Notes under the pieces: generated by a model
What the model was told of the DNA's origin: nothing
Database searches by the model: none
Seen by the model: only the letters and a program-made list of their open reading frames with translations
Shown: piece by piece, positions 35,474-40,915 of the stretch
How the letters are laid out: every line of letters begins with the position of its first letter
Numbering within the stretch: position 1 is the first letter of the stretch
Origin: Sphingorhabdus sp. EL138
Lineage (GTDB): Bacteria; Pseudomonadota; Alphaproteobacteria; Sphingomonadales; Sphingomonadaceae
NCBI RefSeq assembly: GCF_945862485.1
Contig: NZ_CAMAYF010000019.1
Location: forward strand, 1-40,915
Direction: 5' to 3'
Length of the DNA stretch: 40,915 nucleotides
Made by a program: the position numbers and the translations under genes

Positions 35474-36121
35474 TTAAGATTTTTGCTGCGTTTGCGCGGA
35501 TTCTACCTGCAACGCTTTTGCAGCTTTTAATTGCGTCTCAATGTTAACTTTCCATTTCGCATCTGGTGTCGCGAGCGTAAGGGTTTTTTCCCACAAGAGA
35601 ACACCACCATTTAGGTCACCGCTAATCATGCGGGCAAGGCCTGCGAAATAATATGGCGCGGGGTGCTTAGGCTGGATGGCGCGCGCTTTGTCGAAGGCCA
35701 ACTGCGCCGGAGGGGACATCTGCCCTTCACTCGCCAGCATCAGCTGTAGTCCAAGCGCAGACCAAAGATCCGGATTTTTCGGGTCACTGCGAAGTCCCGA
35801 CTGAATATAGGATGCGGCTGATGCATAATCCCCTTGCTTGGCAAATGAATCGGCAGTGACTAACCAGCGTTTTGCGCCACCGAAACTTTGGTCCATGTCA
35901 GCGCGGATATCGATAAGCTGCGTTGCACCGACCTCACTAGCCGCTAGGGACTTGGCGGGTGAAGATGGTGCTGATGGGCGCCCCTGCAGAGCATAGCCCG
36001 TCATGCCCAATAACACGGCGGCAGCGGCAATTTGCCAAAGCCCCTTTGACGAACGCACAAACCAGGTCAGCACTGACAGGCTGAGGACGGACAAGAGGCC
36101 AAGTACAATCCAACCGTTCAT
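35474..36121 (-). CDS. ccmI: CcmI-like cytochrome c biogenesis TPR protein
   Basis: 215 residues from ATG 36121, which overlaps the ccmH stop by ATGA; an upstream in-frame ATG at 36154 lies inside ccmH and is unlikely. Two N-terminal membrane helices (WIVLGLLSVLSLSVLTWF, IAAAAVLLGMTGYAL) are followed by TPR units (YASAASYIQSGLRSDPKNPD, RAIQPKHPAPYYFAGLARMI). This is the shape of the C-terminal, apocytochrome-binding part of CcmI/CycH, shorter than full CcmI. It is the last gene of the ccm operon. A longer TPR relative lies at 21429-22385. Confidence 0.75.
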   Translation of the reverse strand: MNGWIVLGLLSVLSLSVLTWFVRSSKGLWQIAAAAVLLGMTGYALQGRPSAPSSPAKSLAASEVGATQLIDIRADMDQSFGGAKRWLVTADSFAKQGDYASAASYIQSGLRSDPKNPDLWSALGLQLMLASEGQMSPPAQLAFDKARAIQPKHPAPYYFAGLARMISGDLNGGVLLWEKTLTLATPDAKWKVNIETQLKAAKALQVESAQTQQKS

Positions 36122-36519
36122 GTCCGCCTCCGAAACAGCCCGCGCGCTAGCCAAAACGACACAAAGAGCAAGATAAGTGGTGTAAGCCAGAGCAATAGCC
36201 CAGCGCCCTTGAAATCGGGTTCAAAGCTAACCCACTCGCCATAACGTTCGATCATCCAGACACGGATAGCCTCGGGCTTTCGTCCGGCGACAATTTGTTG
36301 GCGCACTTCGGCACGCATCGTTGCAGCCATCGATGCGTCGCTGTCGGCGATGGACTGGCCTTGGCACTGGATACAGCGCAAACTATGCATCAGGCGCATG
36401 GCCTCCGCCTCTTTCGCGGGATCGGGAAGCTGACGGTTTGCCAAGGCAGGCGTTGGCCCGCTGCCTTGGGCAAAAGCGGGTGCCGCTAACATCAGCAAAA
36501 TAGGGACGAATATTTTCAT
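36118..36519 (-). CDS. ccmH: Cytochrome c-type biogenesis protein CcmH (Ccl2)
   Basis: 133 residues. A signal sequence ends near AFA-QG. The family motif is LRCIQCQGQ, with the thiol pair that reduces or holds the apocytochrome CXXCH, followed by MRAEVRQQIVAGRKPEAI and RYGEWVSFEP. One C-terminal membrane helix (LWLTPLILLFVSFWLA) anchors it with the active site in the periplasm. The start overlaps the ccmG stop, and the stop overlaps the ccmI start, both by ATGA. Works with CcmF in heme ligation. Confidence 0.92.
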   Translation of the reverse strand: MKIFVPILLMLAAPAFAQGSGPTPALANRQLPDPAKEAEAMRLMHSLRCIQCQGQSIADSDASMAATMRAEVRQQIVAGRKPEAIRVWMIERYGEWVSFEPDFKGAGLLLWLTPLILLFVSFWLARGLFRRRT

Positions 36520-37046
36520 CTAGTCGCCTTCAATTTTTCGATGAGCATCGGAACATGCTCTGTGCGGATGTCTCCGATATGCTGGAACAATATCGTGCCA
36601 TCGGCGGCGATTACATAAGTTTCAGGTACACCCGACGACCCCAGTGTAAGCTGGACCGACATTTCGCTATCGCCCCCAATGCGGCGATAGGGATTGCCAA
36701 ATTCGTCCAAAAAAGCAGCGACATCTTCTGGACGATCGCGAATAGCGATCCCGTCAATCTCGACCCCAGAGGCTTCTAACGCCTCAAGCTGCGGCGCTTC
36801 GGCTTTGCAAGGGATGCACCAGCTGGCAAAAATGTTGAGCAGCCGTGGCTTCCCATCACCCATATCTGTGTTTGATAATGGCAACACGCCCTGTGTCGCG
36901 GGGGGCAAAGCAAATTCAGGAAGCTTTTGTCCAATCATCGCCGAACGGACTTGCTCGTCTTTCGGCACGACCAGACCGTAAGCCGCTAGCCCGCCAATGC
37001 ATGCCGTGACTGCAAGCGGTGCCCATAAAAGCCATGACCGGTTCAT
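36516..37046 (-). CDS. ccmG: Thiol:disulfide interchange protein CcmG/DsbE
   Basis: 176 residues from ATG 37046, chosen because it overlaps the ccmF stop (ATGA); another ATG at 37058 would extend into ccmF. An N-terminal membrane anchor (LLWAPLAVTACIGGLAAYGLV) is followed by a thioredoxin fold with the active site WCIPC and the cis-Pro loop GVPETYVIAADG. It keeps apocytochrome cysteines reduced before heme attachment. Confidence 0.93.
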   Translation of the reverse strand: MNRSWLLWAPLAVTACIGGLAAYGLVVPKDEQVRSAMIGQKLPEFALPPATQGVLPLSNTDMGDGKPRLLNIFASWCIPCKAEAPQLEALEASGVEIDGIAIRDRPEDVAAFLDEFGNPYRRIGGDSEMSVQLTLGSSGVPETYVIAADGTILFQHIGDIRTEHVPMLIEKLKATR

Positions 37047-38974
37047 TCGGCTTGCCACGCGTTTCTAGCTGGTTTTTTGGTCCGACGGAACATGCGACCC
37101 AGAAGCGCAATAGCGCCGCCGAGCGCAATCAATAATGCACCGAACCAAATGAACATCACGAACGGTTTCCACCATAAACGCACCTGCCAGCGGCCATCAC
37201 CCTCTTGGTCGGGCTGGGCAATAACGGCATATAATTGGCCATTCCATCGGGTCAGCAACGCCGCCTCGCTCGTCTGCATTGGAGGCGTGAAGAAGTGGCG
37301 TGATTGCGGATGAAGCACGAATTCATTGCCATTTTTTGCAGCTACCATATCGCCTTCTACCGCAACCCAATTGTCACCGGCGACGGGGTTGACGTCGTTA
37401 AGCTTAACTTCCCAACCAGCGACCTTCGCGCTTTCGCCAGGTGCGAGCGCAGTGAGGGTTTCAGACGAAAAGCCTGATTCCGCTGCCATGCCAAATACAC
37501 TGACAGCTAAACCAAAATGCGCGATGACCATGCCAAATACCGGTCCAGGCGTTCGCAGCAGCTTGCGACCCCTAAGGGGCATCCATGCCGCTACTGCGAG
37601 GGCGATGGACAATGCGATACCCAAAAGCGGGAATATCCCGATTTCTGAGGCAAATTTCCATATCGCAAGACAACTCAACAACAGAATGGCCGCCGCACCA
37701 ATAAACCAATATTTGAGACGGCCCAGATCATCGCGACGCCACCGCAAAAGGGGTCCCACCAACAAAGCGAGCATCAAAAGGACTGCAACCGGAACCGTCG
37801 CCTTGTTAAAATATGGCGGACCAACGGATATCTTGTCGCCCACTGCCTCTGCCGCAAGTGGGTAGAGCGTTCCAATCAACACAACCGCCAAAATGACACT
37901 GAGGAATATATTATTTGCGACAATTCCACCTTCACGGCTGAGCAGTTGGAAAGGTTCACCCTGCTTGACTGTCCCGATACGCAACGCAAAAATGACAAAT
38001 GCAAGGCCCGTGTAAAGAAGCATCAGCGCAAGAATGAACGAGCCACGTTCCGGGTCGACGGCAAAGGCATGAACGCTTGTTAATATGCCAGAGCGCACAA
38101 GGAACGTGCCTGCCATCGACATCGCAAAGGCCACCAAGGCAAGCATGATAGTCCAAGCACGCAACGCATTACGCGAGGCAAGAACACTGACCGAATGTAG
38201 CAGAGCAGTCGCCGCGAGCCAAGGCATCAACGACGCGTTTTCAACTGGATCCCAAAACCACCAGCCACCCCAGCCCAACTCATAATAAGCCCAGTAGCTT
38301 CCTGCAGCGATACCAATAGTCAGGAAAATCCATGCGCCCAACACCCATGGCCGCATAGCGCGGGCGAAGGCTGGCCCGACCTGATTGGTCAGCAATGCGC
38401 CAACTGCGAAAGAGAATGCGATCGAAAGGCCCACATAGCCGAAATATAATGTTGGCGGGTGGAACGCGAGGCCCACGTCCTGAAGTAACGGGTTGAGGCC
38501 AGCACCCGCTATCGGCGCAGGAACAAGACGTTCAAAGGGGTTTGAGGAAAACAGCAAAAACGCAAAAAAACCAAGTGCAAGAAAACCTTGCACGGCCAAG
38601 GTGGCGGAAAGCGTCTTTGCCTCAATACGTTTTTCCAGAAATGCAATCGCAGAGCCGGAAACAGACAATATCGTTACCCATAAAAGCATTGAGCCTTCAT
38701 GATTACCCCAAGTGCCAGCGAGTTTGAAAATGAGCGGCTTATCAATATGGCTGTTGTTTGCGACCAAAAGCACGGACAAATCAGTAACATAAAACAACCA
38801 CATAAGTGCGAAAAACGCAAAGGTACACAAGGCACCCTGCACATACGCAGCAGGCTTTATAAGTGGCACCAGCAGCCCAGTGCCCGCGCGCAACAACGTT
38901 AACCCAGCAATGAACTGAATAAGCGCCATCGACGCCGCAAGCCAAAGCGCCGCTAATCCGGCTTCTGCAATCAT
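37043..38974 (-). CDS. ccmF: Heme lyase subunit CcmF
   Basis: 643 residues, the family length, with about 15 membrane helices. The WGNHEGSMLLWV block and the WWD-type motif GGWWFWDPVENASLMPW, which binds heme with flanking periplasmic histidines, are both present. The C-terminal periplasmic region (about 480-600) precedes the last helix. It is the core of the heme ligation complex with CcmH. It lies 27 bp after ccmE. Confidence 0.95.
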   Translation of the reverse strand: MIAEAGLAALWLAASMALIQFIAGLTLLRAGTGLLVPLIKPAAYVQGALCTFAFFALMWLFYVTDLSVLLVANNSHIDKPLIFKLAGTWGNHEGSMLLWVTILSVSGSAIAFLEKRIEAKTLSATLAVQGFLALGFFAFLLFSSNPFERLVPAPIAGAGLNPLLQDVGLAFHPPTLYFGYVGLSIAFSFAVGALLTNQVGPAFARAMRPWVLGAWIFLTIGIAAGSYWAYYELGWGGWWFWDPVENASLMPWLAATALLHSVSVLASRNALRAWTIMLALVAFAMSMAGTFLVRSGILTSVHAFAVDPERGSFILALMLLYTGLAFVIFALRIGTVKQGEPFQLLSREGGIVANNIFLSVILAVVLIGTLYPLAAEAVGDKISVGPPYFNKATVPVAVLLMLALLVGPLLRWRRDDLGRLKYWFIGAAAILLLSCLAIWKFASEIGIFPLLGIALSIALAVAAWMPLRGRKLLRTPGPVFGMVIAHFGLAVSVFGMAAESGFSSETLTALAPGESAKVAGWEVKLNDVNPVAGDNWVAVEGDMVAAKNGNEFVLHPQSRHFFTPPMQTSEAALLTRWNGQLYAVIAQPDQEGDGRWQVRLWWKPFVMFIWFGALLIALGGAIALLGRMFRRTKKPARNAWQAE

Positions 38975-39001
38975 GTAAAAGCCCTCATTTTGCCAATGTC
39001 G

Positions 39002-39451
39002 TCATGGTGCAAGCGTGTCCTTCGTATAGGCGGCCGCGTTAATATCAATGTCCGCCAATTCCTTGGGCACGTAGTTTTCGTCATGCTTCGCCAGCAAACT
39101 TTCGGCGACAAACACGCGGTCAGGCCGAAGGTGGCCATCGGCAACGACGCCAGAGCCTTCGACAAACAGGTCAGGGGTAATCCCGCGATAAGCGACCTTC
39201 TGACTGCGTTCTTGGTCCTGCACAATGAACGTTATTGATACGCCGTCGCCGCCACGCACGATAGACCCCTTTTGCACCATGCCGCCTAAGCGGATCGCCT
39301 TTCCGGGCTCGACATTAGCGGCGGCCAAGGTTGTGGGCGTGTAGAAATAGGAGGCCTCTTCGCGCAAGGCTGACGCGGCGATTAGGCCAGCGCCACCCAA
39401 CGCAACAACAGCAATCAGGGCCAAAAACAAACGTTGATGTTTGGGCTTCAT
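39002..39451 (-). CDS. ccmE: Heme chaperone CcmE
   Basis: 149 residues: one N-terminal membrane anchor (LFLALIAVVALGGAGLIAAS), then an OB-fold. The heme-binding histidine is in LLAKHDENYVPKE, with the Tyr of HDENY also conserved. It carries heme from CcmC to CcmF. The start overlaps the ccmD stop (ATGA). Confidence 0.95.
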   Translation of the reverse strand: MKPKHQRLFLALIAVVALGGAGLIAASALREEASYFYTPTTLAAANVEPGKAIRLGGMVQKGSIVRGGDGVSITFIVQDQERSQKVAYRGITPDLFVEGSGVVADGHLRPDRVFVAESLLAKHDENYVPKELADIDINAAAYTKDTLAP

Positions 39452-39579
39452 GACCGTTCCCTAAGTGCGTCTGCCGAAGCTTCGGCCCGGCGCATGGAAA
39501 GATAGCTGGAAACGACGAGCCAAATCATCCCGACGCCCGTGACCGCGAATGACGCAATGATGAAAGGCGCGTGCGACAT
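39448..39579 (-). CDS. ccmD: Small membrane protein CcmD
   Basis: A 43-residue frame starting at ATG 39579, sharing one base with the ccmC stop (TAATG), and ending with TGA that overlaps ccmE by ATGA. It has one membrane helix (FIIASFAVTGVGMIWLVVSS) followed by a basic stretch (MRRAEASADALRERS), the usual CcmD arrangement. It helps release holo-CcmE from the CcmC complex. Confidence 0.88.
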   Translation of the reverse strand: MSHAPFIIASFAVTGVGMIWLVVSSYLSMRRAEASADALRERS

Positions 39580-40295
39580 TAGCCTTGCGCCATCCGACGC
39601 ATCCGCGCCTCAATACGCATCGCCGCCAGTGCCGCGCGCATCCGCATCAATACGAGTGCGCCAAACAGCAGACTAAAGCCCGCGACGGCGACAAACAAGG
39701 GCGCCAGATAAGCCGAATCGATCGACGATCCGCCCAGCGTAATACTCGCCCTTTGATGTTGGCTTTCCCACCAGATAACCGAACGGTTGATGATCGGAAT
39801 GTTGACCGCCCCAATAACGCCAAAGACAGCCGCCACGCGGCTCGTGTCACCCTTCTCGCTTGAAGCATTAGAAAGCGCGATATATCCCAGATATAGGAAA
39901 AAGAGCACCAGCATGGACGTCAATCGACCATCCCAGACCCACCAAGTGCCCCATGTTGGCCGCCCCCAGATAGAACCTGTAATAAGGCAGATTGCCGCGA
40001 AGGTCGCACCGGGAACGGCGATAGCGCGAGCCGCAACGCCCGCCAACGGGTGCCGCCATACCAATTGCACGATGCTGGCAATCGCGATGCCCGTCCATCC
40101 GCCCATACCAAGCCACGCGGCGGGAACATGTACAAAGAGGATTTTGACGGTATCACCCATCAACCGTTCGGTCGGGATAAAAAACAAACCCCATATGCAA
40201 GCCATGAGTGTGAGCAAAAGCCCCGGCCAGAACAATGCGGGCGTAAGCGGCTTGGCAATGCGCAGGAATCGGGCAGGATTGGCGAAGCGATGCAT
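39579..40295 (-). CDS. ccmC: Heme exporter/handling protein CcmC
   Basis: 238 residues with six membrane helices. The WWD-type motif TWGTWWVWDGRLT, flanked by conserved histidines (FVHVPAAW and the later one in SQHQR), identifies CcmC, which loads heme on CcmE. It is the first ccm gene in the operon in this window; ccmA and ccmB are not seen upstream. Confidence 0.94.
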   Translation of the reverse strand: MHRFANPARFLRIAKPLTPALFWPGLLLTLMACIWGLFFIPTERLMGDTVKILFVHVPAAWLGMGGWTGIAIASIVQLVWRHPLAGVAARAIAVPGATFAAICLITGSIWGRPTWGTWWVWDGRLTSMLVLFFLYLGYIALSNASSEKGDTSRVAAVFGVIGAVNIPIINRSVIWWESQHQRASITLGGSSIDSAYLAPLFVAVAGFSLLFGALVLMRMRAALAAMRIEARMRRMAQG

Positions 40296-40561
40296 GATTA
40301 AGCAAAGCCTCTAGCATTACAAAAGCGTTAAGCCAACGAATTCGGTGCCATCTGCCAATAAGTTTTTGTGCCATATTGTCTGCAACTTTCGCCGGTTTTT
40401 TGCCGACCGATTCGCCTCCAACCCACATAGCTGCCAACCGCTTAGCCATGGCATTAATGCGGCGGTTTATGTCTGTTGTTCCTCGTCAGCACCAACGGCA
40501 CAGATTTGATGTTGTGATTTAAGGAGTGTTTTGGTTTCATCGTAGTGACGAAGGAACTAAG
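40296..40561. other. Intergenic region upstream of ccmC
   Basis: About 266 bp between the ccmC start and the IS remnant. It should hold the ccm promoter on the minus strand. No clear promoter hexamers or genes could be assigned by eye. Confidence 0.4.
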
Positions 40562-40678
40562 ATGAGACCAAAACACGCTGGCCAACTGAAGGCCTCTGCC
40601 GAGCGTGTCGTGGAGGACATTCGGCGTGCAACCCGGCGGCGCATGCTGCCCGAGACTATGCGCGGCTTTCATCATTAG
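40562..40678 (+). pseudogene. Truncated IS3-family orfA remnant
   Basis: A 38-codon frame beginning ATG at 40562. Its first part, with KASAERVVEDIRRATRR, matches the N-terminus of IS3-type OrfA transposase subunits; after that the typical AEDKIRIVL continuation is lost and the frame ends at TAG. The preceding roughly 60 bp may be the left end of the same element. No second transposase frame remains. Confidence 0.5.
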
Positions 40679-40761
40679 TATGTTAGCACCTAGGATAACA
40701 TCTAGGTTGTTCCAAGCAGCTTTAGACACTAGCTATAAAGCAACTAAGGATGGTCTAAAAA

Positions 40762-40915
40762 ATGTCGCGACGTAAAGCAGTTGTTATTGGTGCGGGTATC
40801 GGCGGCATATCATGCGCCATACGATTACAAAGCCTCGGCTTTGATACGGAAATAGTTGAGGCGTTGGATGCACCCGGCGGTCGCGCATATGTGCGCAAGG
40901 TCGATGGATTTGTGT
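40762..40915 (+). CDS. crtI: Phytoene desaturase-like FAD enzyme (5' end only)
   Basis: 51 codons before the window edge. The N-terminal dinucleotide motif [20 protein letters not shown] and the following [14 protein letters not shown] are those of CrtI-type carotenoid desaturases, which convert phytoene to lycopene or related products. AAGGA lies 11 bp before the ATG. The rest of the gene is outside the window, so a related carotenoid oxidase remains possible. Confidence 0.75.
   Translation, partial: MSRRKAVVIGAGIGGISCAIRLQSLGFDTEIVEALDAPGGRAYVRKVDGFV

Noticed and set aside
40454-40729. Minus-strand frame of 91 codons upstream of crtI
   Set aside because: It is antisense to the IS orfA remnant, which gives a better explanation of this stretch.

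Overview
The window looks like a chromosomal segment of a Gram-negative alphaproteobacterium, most likely of the order Sphingomonadales. The hints are the acetolactate synthase/aldehyde dehydrogenase/glutamate dehydrogenase set, a Ccm (system I) cytochrome c maturation operon, a carotenoid desaturase of the alphaproteobacterial type at the right edge, and codon usage of moderate GC. The genus cannot be fixed from sequence reading alone.

Layout. (1) 1-819: the 3' end of a TPR-tailed class III nucleotide cyclase, followed by a small three-helix membrane protein of the Pycsar-effector (DUF5706-like) type. (2) 1281-5802: TPP-dependent acetolactate synthase-like enzyme, aldehyde dehydrogenase and NADP-type glutamate dehydrogenase, closed by a 17-bp perfect hairpin. 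(3) 5932-15267 (+): four tightly coupled genes for a pentaheme cytochrome, a lipoprotein with two GlcG/HbpS-like domains, an outer-membrane beta-barrel and a giant decaheme cytochrome with a C-terminal LVIVD propeller. (4) 15260-21259 (-): a convergent operon for an FAD/NAD(P) oxidoreductase fused to two cyclic-nucleotide-binding domains and four [4Fe-4S] sites, a membrane b-type cytochrome, an FHA-TM-decaheme fusion and a CpdA-like cyclic-nucleotide phosphodiesterase. (5) 21429-22385: a CcmI/CycH-like TPR protein. (6) 22660-35128: a five-gene operon for a secreted TPR-CHAT peptidase, a small exported protein, a CHASE2-adenylate cyclase, and a two-partner secretion pair (TpsB, TpsA). (7) 35474-40295 (-): ccmC-D-E-F-G-H-I. 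(8) 40562-40915: a remnant of an IS3-type orfA and the start of a phytoene desaturase gene.

Regions 3 and 4 are the most interesting part. Together they encode 25 predicted c-type heme sites, a quinone-level membrane cytochrome, a cytoplasmic flavin/iron-sulfur module and an outer-membrane barrel. I read this as a candidate trans-envelope electron conduit, laid out like porin-cytochrome systems but built from different parts. Two intact cyclic-nucleotide-binding cassettes sit in the cytoplasmic electron-transfer subunit, a cNMP phosphodiesterase is in the same operon, and an FHA domain faces the cytoplasm on a decaheme cytochrome. These suggest that electron flow is gated by second-messenger and phospho-signalling. 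Region 6 is a second possible system, in which a cyclase, a caspase-like peptidase and a secreted adhesin are translationally coupled. The physiological roles are inference; the domain content and gene coupling are read directly from the sequence.
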